The position numbers and the translations under genes are program-made. The notes beneath the pieces were generated by a model, which did no database searches, was not told the DNA's origin, and was given only the letters and a program-made list of their open reading frames with translations. Below, in pieces: positions 8,288 through 16,098 of a stretch of 64,000 bases of DNA. Position 1 is the stretch's first letter; each line of letters begins with the position of its first letter. This DNA comes from Planctomycetota bacterium (GTDB lineage: Bacteria; Planctomycetota; OFTM77): positions 124,001-188,000 of the forward strand of contig JAJDCO010000130.1 in the NCBI GenBank assembly GCA_029260795.1, read 5' to 3'.

Positions 8288-8807
8288 AACCGTCTGGAGC
8301 CGGGCGAGGCGGCGGCGGTCCTGGTCTTCGACGATTCGACGGGCCGGCTAGTCGAGGTCGACTGGCGCGGGACTCCGGAGGAGGTTCGCGCGCGGCTCGA
8401 GGCTCCGTCGGAGTCGACCGGGACGGAGGCACCGGAGCGGCGAGGGCCAGGGCGACCCAGGCTGGGCGTGGTGGCGAGGGAGATCACGCTGCTGCCTCGT
8501 CACTGGAGCTGGCTCAAGAGTCAACCCGGAGGCGCCTCGGCGACCTTGCGGCGGCTGGTCGACCAAGCCCGACGCGTCCATGCGAGTCAAGATACGGTGC
8601 GCCATTCCCAGGAGGTGGCCTACCGATTCATGACGGCGCTGGGTGGCGACCTGCCAGGATTCGAGGAGGCGACGCGAGCGCTCTTCGCCGGATCTCGCGA
8701 GTCGTTCGAATCGTCGGTCGCGGCGTGGCCCAAAGACTTCCGGGCCTACGCGATGCGATTGGCGGCGGCGGCACTCGAGAGAGACTGACGCGGGCGCCAA
8801 CCAACGA

Positions 8808-8835
8808 AAAAGGCCGGATCCTCGACCGGCCTTTT
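8808..8835 (+). terminator. Intrinsic terminator of the DUF2239 gene
   Basis: AAAAGGCCGG and CCGGCCTTTT form a perfect 10-bp stem around an eight-base loop, 20 bases after the stop. The A/T-flanked stem would work in both directions. A second hairpin (8836-8857, CCATTCCCT with AGGGAAATGG, one bulge) follows immediately. Confidence 0.85.
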
Positions 8836-8857
8836 CCATTCCCTAGCAGGGAAATGG

Positions 8858-9323
8858 GATATAGCAGCTACTGGACTGAGGTGGAAGGGAGTGATGAAGG
8901 AATGAACACTAAATAAAAGCCTAAAATAGATAGAAGGATGCTTTGAGGATCCAGTAGCCGCTATACCGCCCTCTATGCGTCAGCACCATCGGCGGGGAGC
9001 CGCATGATGTCACCGCCCTTTTGAAGGTATGCATTGGAGCTTCAAACTTTCCCAGTCACGTCGCTTCTACGAAGCCACCCTGAGAGAAGCAATCCCAAAA
9101 CTTAGACTCCACTGCACCGAATTCTCAAGAAGCTGAAAAATCACGAGTTACCCCGAATATTTTTCTTATGAGCGATTGAAACTTATTGAAGTTCCCATGC
9201 TTCGCACAAAAGAAGCTTCCTTCGATTCCGGCCAATCCTGCTATCGGCAGCCCATCCTCACTGACTTGAGTGCTCTTCGGCTTCCGCCTCACCCGCCGGG
9301 CCTGACATCATTCACTCAACCGC
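8858..9323. other. AT-rich gap with a 16-bp inverted repeat
   Basis: TATAGCAGCTACTGGA (8860-8875) reappears inverted at 8950-8965 with one mismatch. The arms enclose 74 unusually AT-rich bases (ACTAAATAAAAGCC, AAAATAGATAG). From about 8880 to 9260 the base composition is clearly lower in G+C than the neighbours. No convincing gene is present. The region may be the trace of a small mobile element or a structured regulatory region. Confidence 0.55.
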
Positions 9324-9944
9324 TCATTCGACCTGACTCGCCTGGACTGCCTGACGCGCGAAACGGCGGCTCCCCCGCCGAAACGCCCGGACCATCGAAG
9401 CCAGCGCAGCGCCGTCGATCAGCACACATTCGTTCGCCGCTGCCAACGCGCGCGCCGAGCGCGTGAACGCCCCGCTCGTCACCACGCCACAACCCGTGCA
9501 ATCGTAGTAACGACGCCCAGCCGCTGCCTGCTGAACCGCTTGGATCCCGACCGGTCGAGCGGTTGCCTTTGCCTGAAAGGCCAGCCGCTGACGCCCTCGA
9601 TGGACCACGAGATCCACCCCATAGTCACCCGCGTAACGCGTCACTTCTGCTGGCAGGCCGCCGCGCGTCAAGAGGTAGGCGACCTGCTCTTCGAACTCGC
9701 GTGGCGTCAATCGATCCACCCGCCCGGACTCGATCTTCGACAGGGCGGGCCAGATGCAGCCGTAGAAACGACTCACACAACCGACGAACCGAACCAGCCA
9801 ACCGGCCAGCATCATCCCGAAGAGCCCGAGAAACGCCGACTCGAGCTCTCGCCCCGCCGCCCAAGCTCCGTTGCCGAGCAACCAGGCCGACTGCCCCATC
9901 CAAAGCCCGGTCACGAGCATCCCGAAGATTGCCAATCCGCTCAA
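9324..9944 (-). CDS. Membrane-anchored Mrr-like restriction endonuclease domain protein
   Basis: A 206-residue protein with two N-terminal membrane segments (about residues 3-28 and 38-55) followed by an Mrr_cat/RE_Mrr-type PD-(D/E)xK domain. Visible core residues are GDYGVDLVV, FQAKA (the usual E-x-K or Q-x-K strand, here Q-A-K) and VVTSGAFTRSARALA, then VLIDG. The family cleaves DNA, often methylated DNA. The membrane-tethered version is widespread and its target is unknown. Translation starts at a TTG with GGGGAGGG six bases upstream; ATG at residue 9 is the alternative. It is divergent from the next gene. It lies next to an AT-rich gap, which suggests acquisition. Confidence 0.8.
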   Translation of the reverse strand: MSGLAIFGMLVTGLWMGQSAWLLGNGAWAAGRELESAFLGLFGMMLAGWLVRFVGCVSRFYGCIWPALSKIESGRVDRLTPREFEEQVAYLLTRGGLPAEVTRYAGDYGVDLVVHRGRQRLAFQAKATARPVGIQAVQQAAAGRRYYDCTGCGVVTSGAFTRSARALAAANECVLIDGAALASMVRAFRRGSRRFARQAVQASQVE

Positions 9945-10081
9945 CCGGCCCTCCCCGGGCTCTCCTGGCGACCACCCAAAATCGGATCACGCGGCATCAC
10001 CGGTTCTCTCACCACGCTCACGGTCCTCTCGTTAGACTGTATCGGCGTCCCACGCGTGCACTTTGACCCGGTGGCCGCCAG

Positions 10082-10106
10082 CCTCCACGAAGTCGTGGAG
10101 GTTTTT
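10082..10106 (+). terminator. Intrinsic terminator/attenuator in the leader of the propeller gene
   Basis: CCTCCACG-AAGT-CGTGGAGG forms a perfect 8-bp stem with a tetraloop followed by TTTTT. It lies about 78 bases before the start codon of the downstream gene, and no plus-strand gene lies between it and the DUF2239 terminator. It therefore ends either a small RNA or the leader of the downstream mRNA. GTATCGG (10039-10045) can pair with CCGATAC (10127-10133) around it, and a T-loop-like CAGGTTCGACTCCTG lies at 10107-10121. Confidence 0.7.
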
Positions 10107-10183
10107 CAGGTTCGACTCCTGCGCGACCGATACTCAGGCAGATGATCGCTCCCGTGACCGGGGGCTCCCGTACGAGGTGATCC

Positions 10184-12229
10184 ATGCTCTCACTTGCGCT
10201 TCGCTCGGCGCTTCTCCTGGCACTCACGATCACCGGCTCGCTCCGAGCCCAGGAGACCCTGCGCATCCCCCGCGACCTCCGCCAAGCGCCCAGCGGCGAT
10301 CTGCTGTTCCGACTCGTCGACGACCAGGAGTCACAGGCCTATCGCTGGACACCTGACTCGTCGACACCCGAGCACATCCTCACCGAGCACAACGACATCC
10401 GGCAGCTCGAGTGGTGGCCCGACGCCGACACGGCTCTCCTGGCCCTCGTCCACGATGGCGGTAGCCGACACCGCGCCCTTCGAGTCGATCTCACCTCGGG
10501 TGAAACGACCGTGCTGCCGCTCCCCAGCACGACCCGGCGCTTGGTGGTTCAACCGGGGTCCTCGCGAATCCTCTTCCTCGAAGAGACCGGAGCGACACGC
10601 TCACTCGGCATTCATGATCTCGGAAGCGATTCAGTCCGGCCGACCAAGGTCGACGGTCTCGGCCTCGAGATCGCCATCGATGCGAGCGGTGACCGGGCCT
10701 GGATCGCGCGCCCTGGCGAGGGGCACAGTGAGATCTTCGAGCTAGCGCTGGAGACCGCGAGCGTTCGAGAGCTCGGTCGATTCACAGGACACTGTGAGCG
10801 CTTCGCCTTCTCGCCAGACGGTACAGCGGTCGCCTTCATCGGCTCCACTCCGTCCGACGCCGGGCGAGGCCGGCTCTATCGCTGGGCCAGTGGAGTCTCG
10901 GCTCCCCGTCGGGTGGCCGAAGAGCTCACGGTCGCCCGCGGGCCGGATCTCGCTCCGCCGAGCTGGGCCCCGGACAGTAAGAGCGTGTTCATGGAGGTGA
11001 TCGCGAGCGCTCGCTCCCAATGGAGCCGCGTCACACTCGATACCGGGAAGGTCCAACGCCTGTCCCCCCGCGAGTTCGACGCGACGACGGGAACGGGTAC
11101 TGCCGATCGATGGAGCCTCGTCGTCTCTACCGAGCTCCTGCCACCCGAGATCGCGATCCTCGATGCACAGGGGCAAGTGGCCGCCCTCACTGACTTCAAC
11201 GAGCCCGAGCTGTTGGGCCTGTCGACCGAGGTCCTCGAGGCCTTCGTCACCCGACATCAAAAGACGAACGCTCTCCTCTTCGTCCCCACCGAATCCGAGC
11301 GCCCCGACAGCCTGCCGCTCGATCCGGTGCTCCTCTTACACGACCGGGGTCGCGGAGCGCTGACTCGGGAGTTCGACCCGATCGTGCATCGCCTCGTCCG
11401 GGCCGGACAAGCCGTGCTGGTGACGGCGCCCGGCGGCGAGGAGGCCTTTGCGCGACGGTACCGTTCGGTCGGACCCTTCGTCTCGCAGCTCGCTCGCCGG
11501 CGGCAGATCGCGTCGGAGAACCTTGCCCTGATCAGCGTCGGCTCGGAGACGGCCTTTGGTCTCTGGCTGAGCCTTCACACTCGTCAGTTCGTCGCTGTCG
11601 CGTTGGTGGCTCGGTCGCGTCAGCTCGGCGGGCACGAGTCCTCCGAGGCGTTCGGTGACGTCGCCGAGCGGTCACAAGCTCCCGGCTTCTTTCCGCGGAT
11701 CTTCGCCAGTCGAACGATCACCTCGGTTCTGTGGGTCTCACCCGACGAAGCGGACTCCACCCGCGTCGGCCCGATCTCCAAGCAGCTCGCCGATGCCCGA
11801 TTCCCGTCCACCGCGATGCTTCTCGACTCTCCCTCGACGACCTGGCCGACGCTCCTGGACTGGCTCGAGACGCGGCGAGAGCAGGACGGGTTGGCTGCTT
11901 CAGAGCCCGCGTCCCTCTCTCAGTTCACCGATGACGTGCGCTCCAGCGCTCTCAATCGGGCCCGTAACGACATGTTGGTCCTCCAGCGCGGCGTGCAGCG
12001 TTACGTGCGGGATTTCGGGTTCCTGCCACGGACCATGCGGTCCTTGCTGCCCCTTCCCAGTGATGCACGCGGCTACGTCGACTTTCGAGAGCTCCCCCGG
12101 GATCCATGGGGGCGCCAGTTCGTGCTCCGCGGTACTGTCGAGGACTTCGAGATTCTCAGCTTCGGCGCCGATGGGCGTCTCGGCGGACTCGGCGACGAAG
12201 CGGACTTGACGACCCGCGACTTCCGTTGA
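10184..12229 (+). CDS. Secreted TolB/S9-like propeller and hydrolase-like protein with C-terminal GspG-like domain
   Basis: A 681-residue protein with a signal peptide (MLSLALRSALLLALTI..., cleavage after LRAQ). Residues 30-330 look like a TolB/WD40-type propeller (FAFSPDGTAVAFIGS, PPSWAPDSKSVFME). Residues 350-560 resemble an S9/alpha-beta hydrolase fold, but the nucleophile elbow is degenerate (SVGSETAFG in place of G-x-S-x-G), so activity is doubtful. The last 95 residues match the type II secretion pseudopilin GspG C-terminal domain: a long helix (LVLQRGVQRYVRDFGFLP), then DPWGRQFVLRG and ILSFGADGRLGGLGDEADL, the usual calcium-site loop. The N-terminal prepilin peptidase motif of real pseudopilins is absent. 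The start is fixed by GAGGTGA before the ATG. Confidence 0.75.
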   Translation: MLSLALRSALLLALTITGSLRAQETLRIPRDLRQAPSGDLLFRLVDDQESQAYRWTPDSSTPEHILTEHNDIRQLEWWPDADTALLALVHDGGSRHRALRVDLTSGETTVLPLPSTTRRLVVQPGSSRILFLEETGATRSLGIHDLGSDSVRPTKVDGLGLEIAIDASGDRAWIARPGEGHSEIFELALETASVRELGRFTGHCERFAFSPDGTAVAFIGSTPSDAGRGRLYRWASGVSAPRRVAEELTVARGPDLAPPSWAPDSKSVFMEVIASARSQWSRVTLDTGKVQRLSPREFDATTGTGTADRWSLVVSTELLPPEIAILDAQGQVAALTDFNEPELLGLSTEVLEAFVTRHQKTNALLFVPTESERPDSLPLDPVLLLHDRGRGALTREFDPIVHRLVRAGQAVLVTAPGGEEAFARRYRSVGPFVSQLARRRQIASENLALISVGSETAFGLWLSLHTRQFVAVALVARSRQLGGHESSEAFGDVAERSQAPGFFPRIFASRTITSVLWVSPDEADSTRVGPISKQLADARFPSTAMLLDSPSTTWPTLLDWLETRREQDGLAASEPASLSQFTDDVRSSALNRARNDMLVLQRGVQRYVRDFGFLPRTMRSLLPLPSDARGYVDFRELPRDPWGRQFVLRGTVEDFEILSFGADGRLGGLGDEADLTTRDFR

Positions 12230-12405
12230 GTTGCTTTCACGGATCCTCCGGACTTGGGTGCTCTTCGAGCTCCCTCGTCTCGCGGACGCGCGGCTCGAAC
12301 GATCCGCGCAACCCCTAGATTTCGCTAAACCTTTGTCTCCTCTCAACCGATGGAAGCCGTGGGGCCCCGTCCGCCGGGGCAGATCGTAGGACTCGAGGTA
12401 CCGGA

Positions 12406-14805
12406 ATGAGCCGCCTGAAGATCGAACGTGCAGCAGTGTTGGGGTCGGGCGTGATGGGGACGGCTTTGGCCGCGCACCTCGCCAACGCAGGGCTCGACGT
12501 GCTCCTGCTCGACATCGTTCCGCCTGAGCTCACCGAAGCGGATCGAGCCCAGGGATTGACCCGCAAGGATCCTCGATTCCGTAATCGACTCGCGACGCGC
12601 AGCCTGGAGCAGGCCCTGAAGAGCGAGCCCGCGCCGTTCTTCACCAAGGGCCTCGCCCGCCGCATCCATGTCGGCAACCTCGAAGACGACCTCCCGAAGC
12701 TGGCTCAGGTCGACTGGATCCTCGAGGCCGTCGTCGAGCGTCTCGACATCAAGCGCTCGCTGTTCGAGAAGGTCGAAGCCCACCGCCAAGCCGGAACCAT
12801 CGTCACCACGAACACCTCGGGCCTTTCGATCGGCGACATGTCCCAAGGGCGCAGTGACGACTTCCGCGCCCACTTCCTCGGGACGCACTTCTTCAATCCA
12901 CCGCGCTACCTGCACCTGCTCGAGGTCATCCCCGGCCCCGACACGAAGGCCGAGGTCGTCGACTTCATGACCGCCTTCGGCGACCGACGACTCGGCAAGG
13001 GCGTCGTCGCGGCCAAAGACACACCGAACTTCATCGCCAACCGCATCGGGGCATTCGCGGCCCTGCACACGATTCACGCCATGATCGAGTCGGGTCTCAC
13101 GGTCGAAGCCGTCGACAAGCTGACGGGCAAGACGATCGGGCGCCCCAAGAGCGCCACCTTCCGCACCGCCGACTTGGTCGGGCTCGACACCTTTCTCCAT
13201 GTCGCACGCAACGTCGTGGAGAACGCACCCCAAGACGAGAGCCGAAGCGTCTTCGAGCCGCCGACACCCATCCAGCAGATGGTCGAGCGCGGCTGGCTGG
13301 GCGAGAAGACGGGTCAGGGTTTTTATCAAAAAAGTAAAGACGCCGACGGCCAGCGCGTCATCCTCTCCCTCGACCTGAAGTCGATGGAGTACGGGCCGCA
13401 AGAGAAGGTCTCGCTCCCGGTCCTCGAGATGGCGAAGAACGTCTCCGATCTCGGTGAGCGGTTGCAGATGCTCGTCGCCGACCGCAGCCCGGCGGGGGAG
13501 TTCCTGTGGCAGACGCTCAGCGCGACGCTCGTCTACGCCGCGACCCGCGTCCCGGAGATCTCGGACCGCATCGAGGATGTCGACGCCGCGATGCGCTGGG
13601 GATTCGGCTGGGAGCTGGGCCCGTTCGAAATCTGGGACGTCCTCGGCGTCGAGCGCATCGCTCGACGCCTCGAGAAGGAGGGTCGCCCCGTGCCGGCCTT
13701 GGTCCAGACTGCGATCGCCCACGGAGGCAGCTTCTACGTCAGCGACGGTCCACAGCAGCTCGTGCTGACTTCCGCCGGCGAGCGGGAATCGTGGGCGCCT
13801 CCCGAAGGCGTGATCGTCCTCGAGCGCGAGCACGCCGCGGGACGCGAGGTGAAGCGCAACGCCGGGGCGAGCCTGATCGACATCGGTGACGGGATCGCCT
13901 GCTTCGAGTTCCACTCGAAGATGAACTCGATCGGCGCCGACACGCTCGGCCTCCTACAGTGGTCGCTCGACGAAGTGACCCGCAACTTCGAAGGCCTGGT
14001 CATCGGCAACCAAGGACCGAACTTCTCGGCCGGCGCGAACATCATGCTGCTCCTCCTCGAAGCTCAGGAGGGCAACTGGGACGAGATCGATCTCGCCATC
14101 CGGCAGTTTCAGAAGGCGACGACCTCGCTGCGCAAGTGCCTCAGGCCGGTCGTGGTGGCTCCTTTCCAGCTCACGCTGGGCGGCGGCTGCGAGTTCGTCT
14201 TGCACGCCGATCGCGTCCAGGCCGCGGCCGAGACGTACATCGGCCTGGTCGAGGTCGGAGTCGGCCTCATCCCCGGCGCCGGTGGCACCAAGGAGATGGC
14301 AGCCCGAGCGCTCGCAGACCTGCCACCACAAGCCGACCCGCTCCCGCCCCTCATGCGCGTCTTCGAGACCATCGCCATGGCGAAGGTCGCCAAGAGTGCG
14401 CGCGAGGCCTTCGATCTCGGATTCCTCCGGCAGGGCGACGGCATCACGATGAACAGTGATCGGCTCATCGCCGCCGCCAAGGCGCAAGTCCAAGCACTGG
14501 CCGAAGCCGGATACGTGCCACCCCCCCCGGCGGAGATCCTCGCGGTCGGTCGCGACTGCTTGGCCGCACTGAGAACCGGCGTGCGGCAGATGCTCGTCGG
14601 ACACTTCATCTCGGAATACGACGCACAGCTCGCCGACAAGGTCGCTTGGATCCTGTGCGGCGGCGAGCTGACTCGGCCCACGAAAGTGTCCGAGCAGTAC
14701 TTCCTCGACCTCGAGCGCGAGGCATTCCTCAGCCTCGTCGGCCAGCGCAAGACCCAGGAGCGCATGGCGCACATGCTCAAGACCGGCAAGCCCCTCCGCA
14801 ACTAG
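12406..14805 (+). CDS. fadN: 3-hydroxyacyl-CoA dehydrogenase / enoyl-CoA hydratase (FadN type)
   Basis: A 799-residue bifunctional beta-oxidation enzyme. Domain order is NAD-binding hydroxyacyl-CoA dehydrogenase first (AAVLGSGVMGTALA, residues 8-21; FLGTHFFNPPRYLHLLEV), then the 3HCDH C-terminal domain with repeats to about 450, then enoyl-CoA hydratase/isomerase (GNQGPNFSAGANI, ALGGGCEFVLHADR-like segment, VGLIPGAGGTKEM). This order, dehydrogenase before hydratase, is that of Bacillus FadN and the opposite of E. coli FadB. It is the first gene of a fadN-fadA-fadE cluster; the thiolase begins 27 bases downstream. GAGGTA precedes the ATG. An eight-C tract near 14521 encodes four prolines. Confidence 0.93.
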   Translation: MSRLKIERAAVLGSGVMGTALAAHLANAGLDVLLLDIVPPELTEADRAQGLTRKDPRFRNRLATRSLEQALKSEPAPFFTKGLARRIHVGNLEDDLPKLAQVDWILEAVVERLDIKRSLFEKVEAHRQAGTIVTTNTSGLSIGDMSQGRSDDFRAHFLGTHFFNPPRYLHLLEVIPGPDTKAEVVDFMTAFGDRRLGKGVVAAKDTPNFIANRIGAFAALHTIHAMIESGLTVEAVDKLTGKTIGRPKSATFRTADLVGLDTFLHVARNVVENAPQDESRSVFEPPTPIQQMVERGWLGEKTGQGFYQKSKDADGQRVILSLDLKSMEYGPQEKVSLPVLEMAKNVSDLGERLQMLVADRSPAGEFLWQTLSATLVYAATRVPEISDRIEDVDAAMRWGFGWELGPFEIWDVLGVERIARRLEKEGRPVPALVQTAIAHGGSFYVSDGPQQLVLTSAGERESWAPPEGVIVLEREHAAGREVKRNAGASLIDIGDGIACFEFHSKMNSIGADTLGLLQWSLDEVTRNFEGLVIGNQGPNFSAGANIMLLLLEAQEGNWDEIDLAIRQFQKATTSLRKCLRPVVVAPFQLTLGGGCEFVLHADRVQAAAETYIGLVEVGVGLIPGAGGTKEMAARALADLPPQADPLPPLMRVFETIAMAKVAKSAREAFDLGFLRQGDGITMNSDRLIAAAKAQVQALAEAGYVPPPPAEILAVGRDCLAALRTGVRQMLVGHFISEYDAQLADKVAWILCGGELTRPTKVSEQYFLDLEREAFLSLVGQRKTQERMAHMLKTGKPLRN

Positions 14806-14832
14806 ACCGCGATCGGAGAAGAGAGACACCCG

Positions 14833-16014
14833 ATGAGCCGAGAAGCCTTCATCCTCGATGCGATCCGGACCCCGGTCGGTCGCGGCTACAAGGGCGCACT
14901 GGCGACCGTGCGGCCCGACGACCTCGCAGCCTTCGTCATCGAAGGTCTACTGGCTCGCACCCCGAATCTCGAGCGCGCCCGGATCGAGGACGTCGTCCTC
15001 GGCTGTGCCATGCCCGAGGGCCCTCAGGGCCTGAACCTCGCCCGAAACGCCGCTCTCCGCGCCGGTCTGCCGGACTCGGTCGGCGGCGTCACCGTCAACC
15101 GCTTCTGCGCCTCCGGGCTCGAAGCGATCGCGATCGCTTCCGAGCGCATTCGCGCCGGTTGGGCCGACGTGCTCATCGCCGGCGGATCCGAATCCATGTC
15201 GATGGTCCCGATGACGGGAAACACCTTTCGCCCCAATCCTCAGCTGGTGACGAATCACCCGGAGTCCTACACGTCGATGGGATTGACGGCCGAGATCGTG
15301 GCAGACCAATACGACGTCTCCCGCGAGGATCAAGACGCCTTCGCGCTTCAAAGCCAGCAGCGGACGGCGGCAGCCACCGAGGCTCGGCGCTTCGCCGACG
15401 AGCTGCTCCCGATCGACGTGGCGCACTTTCTCACCGACGGGCTCCACAAGGCGCAGGCGAGGCAGCAGGTCCTCGATGTCGACGAGTGCCCGCGTCCCGA
15501 GACCAGCGCCGAAGCCCTCGCCAATCTCAAGCCGGTGTTCCGGCGCGGGGGCTCGGTGACGGCCGGAAACTCTTCACCGGTGAGCGACGGTGCCGCCGCC
15601 ACGCTCGTGGTGAGTGAGGACGTCGCTCGTGATCTGGGCCGCGAGCCGCTCGGTCGGCTCGTCAGCTATGCGGTCGCCGGCGTCCCGCCGGATACGATGG
15701 GAATCGGTCCGGTGCGCGCCGTTCCGATGGCGTTGAAACGCGCAGGTCTGAAGCTGGACGACATCGCGCTCATCGAGCTGAATGAAGCGTTCGCCGCACA
15801 AAGCCTGGCCGTGATTCGCGAGCTGGGCTTGGATCCCGAACGCACGAACGTCAACGGCGGCGCGATCGCGCTCGGGCACCCACTCGGCTGCACCGGAGCG
15901 AAGCTGACCGCCACAATGCTCTACGAGCTGAAGCGACGTGGCGAGCGCTATGGGCTCGTGACCATGTGTGTCGGCGGAGGCATGGGCGCTGCCGGCATCC
16001 TCGAGAGGCTCTGA
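14833..16014 (+). CDS. fadA: Acetyl-CoA C-acyltransferase (3-ketoacyl-CoA thiolase)
   Basis: A 393-residue thiolase that performs the last beta-oxidation step, cleaving 3-ketoacyl-CoA with CoA to acetyl-CoA and a shortened acyl-CoA. The nucleophilic Cys lies in [12 protein letters not shown] (about residue 93). The C-terminal catalytic His and Cys lie in [14 protein letters not shown] and [13 protein letters not shown]. Length and motifs are full and normal. It sits between the FadN-like enzyme, whose product it uses, and the acyl-CoA dehydrogenase, as in Bacillus fadNAE. AGAGAG lies just before the ATG. Confidence 0.95.
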   Translation: MSREAFILDAIRTPVGRGYKGALATVRPDDLAAFVIEGLLARTPNLERARIEDVVLGCAMPEGPQGLNLARNAALRAGLPDSVGGVTVNRFCASGLEAIAIASERIRAGWADVLIAGGSESMSMVPMTGNTFRPNPQLVTNHPESYTSMGLTAEIVADQYDVSREDQDAFALQSQQRTAAATEARRFADELLPIDVAHFLTDGLHKAQARQQVLDVDECPRPETSAEALANLKPVFRRGGSVTAGNSSPVSDGAAATLVVSEDVARDLGREPLGRLVSYAVAGVPPDTMGIGPVRAVPMALKRAGLKLDDIALIELNEAFAAQSLAVIRELGLDPERTNVNGGAIALGHPLGCTGAKLTATMLYELKRRGERYGLVTMCVGGGMGAAGILERL

Positions 16015-16098
16015 ACCCGGCCGGGCGATTCTTCGGCCCGAACTCGAAGAGAACCACCGCCGCGAATGCGGCGATCGATCCTAGGAGACCACGGCATC

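Larger units (their letters stand above)
8185..8788 (+). pseudogene. DUF2239 family protein, frameshifted by a 10-bp tandem duplication
   Basis: The C-terminal 170 residues are a clear DUF2239 protein (GRPRLGVVAREITLLPRHW, ASATLRRLVDQARR). The expected N-terminus is in a different frame: MDGHQTISYTAFMDFRRLAT starts at 8185, and GPLAKVVSGVSNRLEPGEA continues in the next frame. At the junction the unit GGCTCGCCAC occurs twice in tandem (8234-8243 and 8244-8253). Removing one copy restores a single 197-codon frame of normal family length. A GTG at 8273 could still initiate a truncated 171-residue form. The function of the family is unknown. A strong terminator follows. It may be a real mutation, a phase-variable slip or a sequencing error. 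Confidence 0.85.

Noticed and set aside
9176-9466. Short plus-strand gene in the AT-rich gap
   Set aside because: Most of it is antisense to the Mrr-like nuclease gene, and it is Pro-rich without homology.
10039-10133. A complete tRNA, possibly class II or selenocysteine
   Set aside because: The T-arm-like CAGGTTCGACTCCTG and a 7-bp closing stem are present, but five bases separate them, and no anticodon arm or D-arm can be drawn. The strong hairpin ends in U5 like a terminator. It is kept only as a leader element.
14521-14528. Eight-C tract in fadN as a phase-variation site
   Set aside because: It encodes four consecutive Pro in an intact, full-length enzyme with normal motifs on both sides; there is no sign of frame change.
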